Positions 10,612 to 22,346 of a stretch of DNA of 64,000 nt are shown piece by piece. The notes beneath the pieces are model-generated. The model made no database searches and was not told the origin of the DNA. It worked only from the letters and a program-made list of their open reading frames with translations. This DNA is from Ceratobasidium sp. AG-K (Eukaryota; Basidiomycota; Agaricomycetes; Cantharellales; Ceratobasidiaceae), in assembly GCA_037039685.1 (NCBI GenBank), contig JAWNGF010000014.1, positions 1,116,001 through 1,180,000 on the forward strand, written 5' to 3'. Both the position numbers and the translations under genes were made by a program. The stretch's first letter is position 1. Each line of letters starts with the position of its first letter.

Positions 10612-13363
10612 ATGAGAAAACAAAGTCACATGACAACATGGACAATTGATCCTCAAGTGCAGCGTCTCAAAGGAGTGAGGCTCCAACAGCAACAATAGTC
10701 AAAATCCAATCAAACCCCTCAAGAGGAGCAAGGGAACGGGCAGGTGATTGGATGGCGCCACTTAGAAGTACCAGCCACGCATCAAGACCCCCTTCCACCA
10801 GCGTCCCAGGAGGAATCGGCAACATCATTGAAACATCAGGAGCTCAAGCAGAAACAAGGAGTTCAAACAAACAAAGGTCCGCCTCACCAACAATTTGAGT
10901 AGTTGAAAACCCAATCAACATGCCACCACCAACAGCTCCAGTCATCACTCTCCATGGGGAGAGTGTGATTAGCCCCAGGGCTGTGCATGTGATTAGGATA
11001 CCAGGACCACTTACAAATGCAACCCCAGGACCATTAAACACTGGAACAACAGGGACCAGACGTCCTCTAGCATTTCCTGACTTTGGATTACAATTTCCAC
11101 CACCGTTGGCAACCCCTACATCCATACCACTGCTAGTAGAAGTCCCTAGGACTCACAGCGCCCTGAGCGTGCCTTCAACCTTCCAATCACAAGGAAGCGT
11201 TGAGTCAATTTCACAGGATGAAGGACTGAGACAAGAACAATTGATGGAAAATATGGAGGGAAATCCAATCCAAGCCCTGGAAAGGATTTTCAACACCCTT
11301 CAGGTCCAATATCAACAGGAGAATGCAGTCCAAGCCCTTAGAATTGAAGGGTTGGAACGATGATGGGATCTACAAACCCAAGATACGACAAACATGATGC
11401 AGCAAATTGAGCACATTGCTTCTAGAACAGAAGATGGAGTCAACACTTTCTGTTGCAACCCTCTATGTTGGTTGACCGACAACAGTGACTGTTCTTGCCT
11501 TAGTTGTAGAGACTGGCCTTGATATGCCTTATAGGCTCCTTAGACTGTTTGCTAAGTTGCTAGTGCAACCTTAGTGTCAATACTGATGATGGCCAAAGGC
11601 CCACTTAGGTGAGAGACAAAGGCTGTAAGGCCTTTGGGACTTAGAGTGCACTCTGAGGGGAGAGATGATGAGGCAAAGCAAGCTGGAGTGAGTCCATGCT
11701 TGCAAGCCAGTATATATAGCATGAGGCAAAAATGCCTCAAAGTGGTACAATACATAAACTGGCCAATCAGGCACCAGTATCAGTCAGCAATCTCAAAGTA
11801 CTTCTGGAAGAATATTCCAGAAGCACAATCCTTCCAAGGGAAAGATCCAGAAGACAGCAAGGCCATATGGGCTATGGTGACACGTCATCCATACACCGCA
11901 CTAAATGCGGGAGAGGGCACTACATTGTACATTGGGTGCTTAAGGTGCCAGAGTCCAAGCCACACAGTCAGAGTCCAAGGATGTTGTACATGGGTCACAA
12001 CACTTTCTATGAAAGGCTTAGGAATGTGGAATGCATTCAACAGCAAATCCTTGAAGTCTTTGAACAATTGGTTGAAAATTCCAAACAAATCAACAATAGG
12101 TTGAACAATTTTGATCTCCTGATGAACCAAACCTTGCAAGGACAAACCCAGCGTATTACACACATTGAAGAAACCTTAGGAAGAATGGCAGAAGGAATGA
12201 GAAACATGACCATCACCCTCGGAAGGATTGATGAGGAAGTTACCAATGGTTTCTAGGATCAAACCACTAGAATGCAAGAAGTCCACCTACGAACTAGGGA
12301 AACCTTTGATCTTCTCAAGCAGATTGGTGCTGATGCCCAAGCAGAATCCAAACACCAAAGGGCAGAATCATGACAAACCTCTGTTAATATCCCACAACAA
12401 AGAAAGCCACCTCCTCATCTACCACAGGGACAACGATCACCCTCATTTGAAGTACAAGGACAATCCGGATATCAAATCAGGGATGAAGGAAGAACCTTTA
12501 TCTTCCAAACAAATCAAGTAGGCAATGGAGGAAACTCAGGACCACGCATCAAAATGCCAAAAGCCTTTGAAGGAACCAGGGGAACTGCAGCCAAAACCTT
12601 CATTGCAAGAATGAAGGCCTATTTCCATCTGAACCCTACCCAGTATGACATGGATGAACGACATATTATTGCAGTTTTGATGAACATGGCAGCAGGACCC
12701 GCTGGAAATTGGGCACAACCAGTTCTGAACAGATACAACGACAATCTAGACCATCCATGGTTAGACTCATGGGACGCCTTCCAAGAAGCCTACAACAGAC
12801 AATGGACCGACCCCAGCAAGAAAGTTCAAGCTGAACAAGGGATTCAACAACTTTACCAAAACAAGAGCGTATCTGAATACGTCTCTGACTTCTGGCTTCT
12901 TTCCCAAGAACTTGACTGGAATGATGCAGCCCTAGTGGCACAATTCAGACAAGGCCTGAATTGCCTCATCAAAGCAGAACTTGTTTGTGAGGAACTTAGG
13001 GACAGAATAGGAGCAGAACAGCGAGATCTTGAAGGATGGATCAATATTGCCCTACAAGCAGAAGAAATCAACAAACTGACAAATCCAGTTAGCACAAGGA
13101 AAAAGAACAAACAACTGGCTCAAGCAGAAGGTTCCAGAACCCAGAAAATGAAAGGGGACCTGGTCCCAAAAGAAGAGAAGAAACGCCAAAGGGAAAACAA
13201 CCTCTGCATCAAATGTGGGGAAGCAGGGCACAATCTTGCTGACTGCACAAGGGAGTGGACCTACAAGGACAAAGGAAAGAAGCCTGTGAAAGGAAAAGCC
13301 GCTGAACTCAAAGTTGAAGGGGTGAATGAGAACGGATCCACCAATTCTGAGTTGGAGAACTAG
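10612..13363 (+). pseudogene. Element A gag, broken
   Basis: Begins at ATG 10612 (MRKQSHMTTW), close behind the primer site as in elements C and D. The frame is interrupted by TAG at about 10696 and 10897, a shift before 10920, TGA at 11361, the solo LTR 11451-12002, TAG at 12254 and TGA near 12371. The last part (12554-13363, 269 aa) has the retrotransposon gag core (MPKAFEGTRG, then an ARMKAYF segment) and a zinc knuckle CIKCGEAGHNLADC. Removing the solo LTR with one TSD restores the frame across 11450/12008, which supports the insertion history. Confidence 0.85.
11451..12002 (-). repeat. Solo LTR (552 bp) inside element A gag
   Basis: TGTTGCAACC...GTCACAACA with terminal inverted TGTTG/CAACA, flanked by ctttc (11446-11450 and 12003-12007). 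On the minus strand it carries a TATA box (about 11710-11718) followed by an AGCTTGCTTTGC motif like that of element A's LTR, so it belongs to a related family and is inserted in reverse. There is no internal sequence: a product of LTR-LTR recombination. Confidence 0.9.
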
Positions 13364-13380
13364 ATGGGCATCTCTCCACC

Positions 13381-14606
13381 ATGTGTGAGGATGCCCCAAT
13401 ATCCTCTCTGCAAAATGTATACTATTGCAAGGCTACAAATGAAACTCCCATGGTATACGCAACAGCAGAGGGAATCACGGAAAAAATCTCAACTCTCATC
13501 AACTCTGGCTTGTCTAGAAACTTCATCAACCTGAATTTTGCCAAGAAAAACAATATCCCTTTGACCAAATTACAAATCCCCAGAAGCATTGAAAGCATTG
13601 ACGGAAAAACACAAAAAGATGAGATCCAGTTCAGGTGCAAGCTGAAATTCGATCTTGAAGGAAGAACTTTCTACCAAAAATTCTGTGTCATGAACACCAG
13701 CACACAACCCATGATTTTAGGAATGCCATGGCTGAAGGAGACCAACCCCGAGATATCCTGGTCCCCCTTCACTATCAAATGGAAAACAGAAGATCCCCTT
13801 ATCACCAAAGCAGGACTACTTCAGGAACTACCAAAAGAACTCAAAGAGTTCAAGGATGTCTTTGACAAAGAAAAATATGACAAACTGCCTGAACACAGAA
13901 AATGGGATTGTAGAATTGACTTCTATGACAACAATTGGCTCCCAAAACCAAGAAAGGCCTACCCTCTATCACCAAGGGAAAGAGAAGCAACAAAGGAATA
14001 CATTGAGAACAAACTCCAGTCAGGACGTATCAGACCCAGCAAGTCTCCCCTAGCTGCAAGCCTTTTCTTTGTCAAGAAAGCCCTGAAAGAAGGACAAACT
14101 GTCCCTGACCTACGTCCTGTTGTTGATTACAGAGGTGCAAATGAAGAAACCATCCCGGACCGCTACCCTATTCTGCTTCTTGAACAACTACTAGAGATAT
14201 TCAAGAAGACTGGAGAAAGTTCAAAGGAAGAACTTTTCATCACTTTGCTTGACCTGAAGAATGGCTTTTGGAATGTCAGAATCAGAGAAGGAGACAAATG
14301 GAAGACAGCATTTATCACCTCAGAAGGGCTTTTTGAATACACCGTGATGGCCTTTGGCCTCAAGAATGCACCGTCTACTTTCCAAAGAATGATGGACCAC
14401 ATCTTCAGGGACATGATTGGGGTGAAGATTGCGATCTACATTGATGACATCCTTATTATTTCTTGAGGAAGAGATCAACACACCATAGATATCAAGGAAG
14501 TCTTGAAACAATTGAGGAAGAACAACCTCTTTGGAAATCTGAAGAAATGTACCTTCTATGGAAAAAGTGCCAACTGGGTGGGTTTCATTGTCGACAAGGA
14601 CGGCAT
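13381..14606 (+). pseudogene. Element A pol, first part (protease, RT)
   Basis: Open from MCEDAPISSL to a TGA at 14464. The protease motif reads LINSGLSRNF where C and D have LIDSGAS; Asp to Asn removes the catalytic residue. RT motifs are visible (SPLAASLFFVKK, LRPVVDYRG, VMAFGLKNAPSTFQRMM, IYIDDIL). After the TGA the frame continues (GRDQHTIDIKEV) to the B insertion at 14607, within the segment linking RT to RNase H. Confidence 0.88.
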
Positions 14607-15021
14607 TGTCCCAACTTGGGTCAATTAGGTGTATAAAAGGTTAAGGAGTTTGACTTGGACAAGTCTTAGAACCCAAGGAGTAGTGATAGTTAAGAGGATT
14701 GATTGATCAAGTCCTAGTGGAGAGGAGGTCAAGCCTTGTCATTAACCAGCTTGACCTCTGGGTTTTTATACATGAGGGATCAGTGCCACGTCACTATCTA
14801 TCAGTGTGAGAAAGCCAAGTACAACCAATAATAAGCGAGATAAGAGGTATGACTTGACATTCTGGAAGTTCCAGAAGCAATCACCAATATCAAATGAAAA
14901 GACAAATACATCACATGATACAAGTTAAGCGCCAGAGGACATTTGTACCAAAAAAGGAAAGTGTTCGGAAAAAAAGATATAAAATCAGAATAAAATGTCT
15001 GAGCTTAGTCAGCTCATGACA
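14607..15021 (-). repeat. Element B 3' LTR (415 bp)
   Basis: Plus-strand text TGTCCCAACTTGGG...CAGCTCATGACA, about 95% like the copy at 28333-28747 by eye. The polypurine tract adjoins it on the internal side, which fixes the minus orientation. Confidence 0.92.
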
Positions 15022-15154
15022 TTACCCCCTCCTAAGGGCCTGGCATGGTGGGGTGGAGTTTGTGAAATTTATCAACTAGTTCAGGAGCATTCTTGAGGTC
15101 CTCCTTTGTTTGCCAAGAATTGTCTGCATGAGAGTATCCTTTCCATTTGACGTA

Positions 15155-15603
15155 TGTTGTGAGCTAGCTCACTCCATTGGACTCACCTGTTGTCTCGCCC
15201 GCCTGTCTCCTTCTTTGTGTTACGTTCCCGTTTGCTGCATTGCCACCTTCTTGTGGTTTTTCTGTTACATTGTGTAACGCAACTGTGCTTTGTATGAGTC
15301 ATGTCTGTTTATACAGCATGACTCACATGGACACTCCTGGCTGGTTGACTGTTATGACTCATGAGGCTGTGCTTTGTATGACTTGGCCTTTTTGTGAATA
15401 TATATAGAGGACCAACAAGCCTGGTAACCCCAGCTTGTTTTGTCTCATCAAACATCCCCTTTGAGTGACACTTTGAACCACCCCTACCCTCAAGAGCCTA
15501 CAGACACTTAAGTGTGTTGCAGTTCAAGAGGTCACTTAGGTCTTAGTGCCGTCCACTCTCCATTGCGGCTTGTCTCATAGCCACCAAGAAGAAGCTTACA
15601 ACA
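15155..15603 (+). repeat. Element D 5' LTR (449 bp)
   Basis: TGTTGTGAGC...AGCTTACAACA. U3 has TGAGTCA/TGACTCA sites at 15295, 15319 and 15355. TATATATA is at 15399-15406, and AGCTTGTTTTGT (15432-15443) lies 33 nt downstream of it. Confidence 0.93.
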
Positions 15604-15605
15604 TT

Positions 15606-15617
15606 ACAAAACAAGCT
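15606..15617 (+). other. Self-complementary primer-binding site, element D
   Basis: ACAAAACAAGCT, two bases (TT) after the LTR, is the exact reverse complement of AGCTTGTTTTGT at 15432-15443. Relative to element A both partners changed (GC to AC, GT), which keeps the pairing. Confidence 0.75.
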
Positions 15618-15625
15618 TCACAATT

Positions 15626-17610
15626 ATGTCCATACAAGAGGACGTGGGGTCACACCTCGCAACACCACTCTCAACAAGGAGAGGACCAAGTAGGGCTTCA
15701 AGACCTACAAGTTCCCTCAACAAGCAAGATATTGCACAAGCACGGGCCGGAGGGCCAGCAAGGTCTCGCCCACAGAGCCAAGCCTCTATGCCTGGAACGT
15801 TCAATGCCAAGAACGTTTCAGTTGTACAAGAAGAACCCACCATTGTTACTAGAGAACCAGGCAATATTACCAACAACCCCACACTGGTCACAATTCAAAT
15901 CCCTATCTCAAGCGCAACTCCAGGCCCGTCACATCCACTATGGCCTATGGGATCCAGAAGACAGTTTTTTTCCCCTCAACCCAAAGCTCACGGGGGCGTA
16001 TCCCTTGTTCCTATCAGACCCCCCCCCCCACACCGCACATTTCCCACACTCCTCAAGTACCCCAGATTGCGGGAACTATCACCAATGCCGGCCCGGTCCC
16101 AATAAACTCCCAGGCTGTGACACCAGTTAACCCAGCACCGCCATATGTACCACAAGGGTATTCCCAGCAACCAATGGCAACTGAAGGCCAAGAAGTCCCT
16201 GGGATTCCCACCTCAAGTTCTAGTTCCAGCAGTAGAACTGTGATTAACAATCTTGACAACCTCGACGATCTTCACCTTGGGAGACACAATGCACTCTTAA
16301 GGATTATTGATGGAATGAGGATAACAATCGACAGACGACTCAACAGGTTAGAACAATCTACTCAAGTGTTGGCCAACAACCAACACATCTTCAACGATTC
16401 CATCAACAACCTACAAGGGACCCTGACAGATATCCTTACCGCTGCACAAAACGGTGAACATAACAGCTTCCTGGTCGGGCAAGACGTAATCCGCCAAAGA
16501 AACGAAGTCACAAACACACAGGGACTGGTAAACAATGTACAGGAAGATCTTAACACCAGGAGGCAGGCACAGCTAGCCTGGAATGAAGCAGTCACCCAAG
16601 GACTAGAAGGACTAAGGGGAGACAGAAGGATTGCAATTGGACAAATTAACACCATGCAAGAGACAATCAACAACATGCGCAAACAGATGGATGAAGCATC
16701 CCTACATGCCATATCACCTCCCCACCCCAAAGCAGAGTCTACCAGGCTCGACGAATTGGAACAAAGGCTACATCAGCTTTCTGAAAACCCTGACAACAGA
16801 AGGGAAAACAGGTGTCCAAAAGTAACCAGACCAGAAGCTTTCGACAGGAAGAAAGGAGAGGGAGCAGAAATGTTCATCACCCAAATGGAGAGCTACTTTG
16901 TCAGGTTGGGCGACCAATACAGCTCGGGACAAGAACAAATTAGAGAAGCACTAGCCAATTTCAAATCAGAGAACAGATCCGCTACACGTTGGGCACAGGT
17001 GCTGCTCCGATCCATGAATAATGGAGTACCTGATCCAAGCCTAACGTCATGGGAAACATTCAAGTCACACTTCATGGAACAATTTAGTGACCCTAACAAG
17101 AAGGCTAAGGCGGAAGCCAATATCCAAAAAAGCAAACAGGCCAACTCAGTAGCAAATTATGCAACGGAATTCCGCTTCCACATGATTGACGTTAACTGGG
17201 GAGAGGAAGCTCTTGTCAACCAATTCAAGGAAGGACTCAAGCCGGAAATCAAAACAGAACTGGCACGATTCGAGCTATCCCTTATCAACAAGGACGGAAC
17301 CAAAAGACACCTTAACCTTAATCAATGGATCACTCTTGCGATCTCCATTGACCAAAAATTGCAACAAATCAAGGCGTCCACTGGAAAGAAAACACCCCAA
17401 ACACCCACCACCGGGCAAACCTCTACAAAGCGGCTTCCAGACGAAGTATATAAGGCAAGAATAGCATCAAACCAATGTCTGAAATGCAGTCAAGAGGGTC
17501 ACCGATTGCTCAAATGCTTGTCCAAGGAGTGGATAACAACTGAGCCCAGCATAAAGGGAAGAGAAGCTACGATAATAGAATATTTGGGAAAAGAAGGGGT
17601 CTCCCTCTAA
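15626..17610 (+). pseudogene. Element D gag, frameshifted
   Basis: Starts MSIQEDVGSH in frame 2 and continues in frame 1 after the C run at 16019-16029; element C's gag reads through the same place. The protein has a Pro/Ser-rich N-terminus, a long Gln/Asn-rich helical middle (about 16240-16760), the gag core (VTRPEAFDRKKGEGAEMFIT) and a zinc knuckle CLKCSQEGHRLLKC near 17480. The shift may be a homopolymer sequencing error. Confidence 0.87.
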
Positions 17611-17612
17611 CT

Positions 17613-20600
17613 GTGTGTGGAGAGACCAAAGAACTGGCAATGGAAACAATGTACTTTAGAGCAACAAACAAATCAACCATTGTTTACACAAGCATCACCG
17701 GAATCACAGAACCAGTCCCTACTCTCATCGATTCAGGAGCTTCTAAAAACTTTATGGACATCTCTTGGGCCCGCTCCAACAACATTCTTCTCATTGAGCT
17801 TCCCTCTCCTTGAAAAGTAATTGGCATCCAGGGGAAAGAACTCTTGCACCAAATACGCTTCAAAGCCAAGCTTGTACTGGACGTAGAAGGAAAAACCTTC
17901 AAACAAATCTTTTTCGCTATGCCTACTGGGGAAACCAAGCTCATTTTAGGACTTGAATGGTTAGAAGAAGCAAACCCCAATATTAACTGGGAAATGAAGC
18001 ACATATCATGGCGACCTGAACCCATACAGGCAAGAACAGCCTCAATAGACAACCTACCAGAAGCATTCAAAGAATTTGCCAACGTGTTTAGCAAGGAGAA
18101 GTTCAAGAGAATCCCGGATCATTGCCCATACAACTGCGCCATCGACTTCAAAGAAGGGGCTGAGCTTCCAAAACCGGCCAGACCTATTCCACTCTCACCG
18201 GCCAAATCAATCACACTAAGGGAATACCTGGATGAGGAAATCGCTGCTGGGAAAATTCAACCCAGTAAATCCCCCATTGCATCACCTTGTTTCTTTGTCA
18301 AAAAACCTATCAATCCAAAGAATCCAGAAGCAGTGCAACAATTACGGCTTGTTCAGGACCTCAGAGGAGTGAACACCATTACAAAGGATGACAGGTTTCC
18401 AATGCCCTTAATGGAAGATCTTCTGGATAAAATCAAGGATGCAAAAATTTTCTCCAAGATCAATCTGCGCATGGGTTTCAACAATATCAGAATTAGGGAA
18501 GGGGATGAATGGAAGACAGCCTTCAGAACCAAGGAAGGCCTGTTCAAATACGTTGTCATGCCATTTGGACTAAAAAACGCACCTGCCATATTCCAAAGAT
18601 ACATGAACCACATCGTCCATGACCTTATCGACGTATGTGTCATAGTATACATTGACAACATCCTAGTCTTCTCTAAAAACAGAAGTCAACACACTATAGA
18701 CATCAAGAAGGTGCTGAAGATCTTACTGGATGAAAACCTATTTGCAAAGCTCCCAAAATGCGAATTCTTTGTCACCAAACTTACATATACCGGACTTGGA
18801 ATCAGTGATTCTGGCATCTCTATGGAAGAAGAGAAGATCAAGGCAATAAAGGAATGGAAGGAACCAAAAACGGTCAAGCAGGTTCAGGTGTTCCTAGGAT
18901 TCGCAAACTTCTACCAAAGATTTGTACCAAACTTTAGCCATTTAGCAAAACCCTTGACAACCCTGACAAGAAAGGATAACAAATGGAAATAGGAAAAGGA
19001 TCAACAGGAGGCTTTTGACGCCCTGAAAGCAGAAATTGGCAAGGAGCCCACACTACGCCATCCTGACCCTGAGAAACCCTTTTTTCTGGAAACGGATGCG
19101 AGCAGAGTAGCAATGGGGGCAATTCTGTCTCAAAGGCAAGACGAAGGTTACCTACATCCTATAGCATTCCTGTCAAAATCCTTCAATGAGGCCCAGCTCA
19201 ACTACGACGTCCATGATAAGGAACTTATGGCAATCATAGAATCATTGACACATTGGAGGTTATACCTTGAGGGAACAAAGGATCCAATCACTATCTACAC
19301 CAATCACAGGAACCTACAGTTCTGGAAGGAAGCAAGAACGTTCAACCATCAACACGCAAGATGGCATCAACTACTGGCTTCCTACAACTTTGATATCATA
19401 TACTGTCCTGGGATCCTTTTGTCTAAACTGGACCTGTTGTCAAGGCGATCTGACCACAAGGATATTCCCACACCGGAACAAATTATGATATCCACTGAAA
19501 AATTTAAAGGATTTATGGGGCAGATGAACACAGACATTATGGCTACTATCAAGGAAGCACAAGAAACTGATGAAGGACTGGCAAAAATCAAGGAAATCTG
19601 CAAATCAAGGGAAATGTTACCAAGAACCCTGCAACATAGCGCAAAAGATTACAACTTCAAGGAGGGACTAATATGGTACAAAGGGAAAATTTACATCCCG
19701 GAAGATAAAGAAGCCAGACTGTCCATCATGCGACTACACCACAACTCAAGGATTGCAGGGCATCAGGGACAAGCCAGGATGTTGGAACTAATAGCAAGAA
19801 GATACTTCTGGCCAGGAATGAAGCAAAGCGTAAACAGATATGTGGAATCCTGCAAGACCTGCCAATGTACAAGGGGATCAAAGTCAATAGTACTGATCAA
19901 ACCTCTAGAAATTCCAAAAGGTCCCTGGGAAGACATAGCATTCGACTTTGTGGTAAAATTGCCAAAGTCCAGAGGGTCAGACAGCATCATGGTAGTGGTG
20001 GACCGGTTCTCAAGAATGGCGCATTTCATACCCTGCAAGGAATCTCACACGGCAAGCGAGCTGGCAAATCTTTTTGTCACAAATATTTGGAAACTACACG
20101 GCTTTCCAAAAAGCACAATCTCAGACCAAGGGACTACTTTCAATTCTAAACTTATGAAGGCCATTTACAAGAGAATTGGAACTAGCCCAAGTTTCAGCAC
20201 TGCCTACCACCCCCAGACAGATGGAGTGACAGAGAGAATTAACCAATGGATGGAAGGCTGGCTTCAATCCTTTGTCAACTACTGGCAAGATGATTGGGTG
20301 GACTTGTTACCAATTGCAGAATTCAGTTATAATCTGCAGAAGCACCGTGTAATGGGTAGTTCCCCTTTTGCAATAGTCTACGGCAGGGAACCACTGTGGA
20401 ACATCTCATCAGAAGAAATGACGGTTCCTGAAGCAAACACCATTACAGAAAAATGGCATAGCATCCACGACAAAGCGATTGCATCAATGGAAAACCAAAG
20501 ACTCCCAGAGGAAGAACCAAAAAACAAGTACCAGGAAGGAGATCTAGTATGGCTGTTGGGAAGAAGCATCCAAACAAAAAGACCCTCAAAGAAACTGAAT

Positions 20601-21527
20601 AACAAGAAGCATGGACCATTTGTTGTGAAGCGGAAGATAGGATCACATGCTTATGAGCTCATTCTGCCAGCAACAATGAGGGTGCACCCTGTTTTCCACA
20701 TCGACTTGCTCAGCCCTTACGCAGAAGACACAGAGTTCAGGCAAAACCAACCCCAACCGCCGCCAATCATTACTGAAGAAGGAGAAGAAGAATATGAAGT
20801 AGAAAAGATTCTGGACTGGAAGGAGACTAAGAATGGTCTTTTTTACAGGGTCAGATGGAAGGGATATGGAGACAAAGAAGACATGGAACAGAAGGCAGAG
20901 GATTTTGGACATCTATCCAAGATCATCAAGGACTTTCTACGCCGACACCCCAAAGCTCCCACACCATCCAACTACGTTCCAGGAAAGATAAAAGGCAGAG
21001 GGGGCGCAGTTGGTAGTGATATCTGCAAAACTTGCAACTACTCCAAACTACACCCCGCACTCAACTCTCTAAATCTTTTTTGCTGTGCACAATGCCTGCC
21101 GTCACCCGCTCCACCATTGCCAACAACCTCACCCGCGTCCTGGAAGGACCTGCCTTTGCCACAGCAAGGATCCTTGACGCTGGAGCTGCCCTCTACGTCT
21201 TCAAGAGGGCACAACAGAGCTCCGGCAGAATGCACTTTAGGGCGTCGGACGACGTCCTACACTCGGACCTGGGAGAATTCCAGTGGGTCGGGAAAAAATG
21301 GCCAACACACATGCAACTCCTATGAAAGGAAATCTTTGTTTGTCGAGGATGTGCCACGTTCCAGGTCTCGGAGGTCGTCCTCCTTTCCACCCATATGCTC
21401 GGAGTTGTTGAATGGGGACAAGAAGGGGCAGACTCAAGCGAGTGGGTACCAGGATACAATGGGAGACAACCAATGCTCTGACCTAGATGGAACAACACCT
21501 GGGACGCCAACTACAAGAGGGACTTGA
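17613..21527 (+). pseudogene. Element D pol (protease to chromodomain)
   Basis: Follows gag directly (MCGETKELAM). Protease LIDSGASKNF (about 17740); TGA at 17812 where element C has Arg; RT with LRLVQDLRG and [11 protein letters not shown], and catalytic YIDN instead of YIDD (about 18655); TAG at 18990 where C has Trp; RNase H (the change at LETDASRVAMG is harmless); integrase zinc finger and DDE core (VVVDRFSRM, TISDQGTTFNS, STAYHPQTDGVTERINQWM); and a chromodomain (EEYEVEKILDWK...RWKGYG, about 20790-20930). The frame stays open past the chromodomain to 21527, over the start of the third ORF. Replication-dead. Confidence 0.9.
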
Positions 21528-21856
21528 GCGACTGGAAGATGGAAAGGGGAAGATACCAGAAGGAAAAGTTTGAGTGGGCTCCAAATTGGTGGAAGTGGGA
21601 GGACGCAGATGTGTCAGTGTGGAAGGAAGCAGAGCTGGATGTGCAACAATGGGATGAGAATTTTGTGGAGGCTCAGAAGAGGGTTCTGGAGTGGTCCAAG
21701 GCAGACTGGACAAAGGAGGAGACTTGGGAAGAATGGGAGAAGTTCTCGGACAAACCAGGGAATACCGTCTTCAATCCCATCGACCTGACCTTGGAGGACA
21801 AAGAAGGGTTGGAAGAGTATATGCTGAAGAAGGAAAAGGACTGCGCAGTACAATAA
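21092..21856 (+). pseudogene. Element D third ORF (ORF3), two stops
   Basis: Begins MPAVTRSTIANN in the -1 frame relative to pol, overlapping it by about 435 nt, and ends 41 bp before the 3' LTR. Same protein as element C's ORF3 (33236-33988) but with TGA at 21323 and near 21479. Features: a Y/F-x-C-x-G-C pair, a Trp-rich acidic C-terminal half, and GNTVFNPIDLT near the end. I recognise no known family. Confidence 0.75.
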
Positions 21857-21897
21857 GTCTGTTCAGGTCCCCCAAACGGACTCTTAGGGGGGAGTAA

Positions 21898-22346
21898 TGT
21901 TGTGAGCTAGCTCACTCCATCAGACTCGCCTGTTGTCTCGCCCGCCTGTCTCCTTCTTTGTGTTACATTCCTGTTTGCCGCATTGCCACCTTCTTGTGGT
22001 TTTTCTGTTACATTGTGTAACGCGGCTGTGCTTTGTACAAGTCATGTCTGTTTATACAGCATGACTCACATGGACACTCCTGACTGGTTGACTGTTATGA
22101 CTCATGAGGCTGCGCTTTGTATGACTCGGCCTTTTTGTGAATATATATAGAGGACCAACAAGCCTGGTAACCCCAGCTTGTTTTGTCTTGTCAAACATCC
22201 CCTTTGAGTGACACTTTGAACCACCCCTACCCTCAAGAGCCTACAGACACTTAAGTGTGTTGCAGTTCAAGAGGTCACTTAGGTCTTAGTGCCGTCCACT
22301 CTCCATTGCGGCTTGTCTCATAGCCACCAAGAAGAAGCTTACAACA
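21898..22346 (+). repeat. Element D 3' LTR (449 bp)
   Basis: Same length as the 5' LTR and close to identical by eye; several differences are CG versus TG/CA. The polypurine tract lies directly before it. Confidence 0.93.

Larger units (their letters stand above)
15155..22346 (+). mobile_element. Retrotransposon D: Ty3/gypsy, inserted in B chromodomain
   Basis: Flanked by acgta (15150-15154) and acata (22347-22351), a 5-bp duplication with one change. LTRs of 449 bp lie at 15155-15603 and 21898-22346; total 7.2 kb. Order: gag, pol, third ORF, polypurine tract (TTAGGGGGGAGTAA). Same family as element C. Gag has a shift at a run of about 11 C (16019-16029). Pol has TGA at 17812 and TAG at 18990, and the RT active site reads YIDN. 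The third ORF has two TGA. This is a dead copy. The insertion splits B's chromodomain between HYYV and KWKGYS. Confidence 0.93.
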
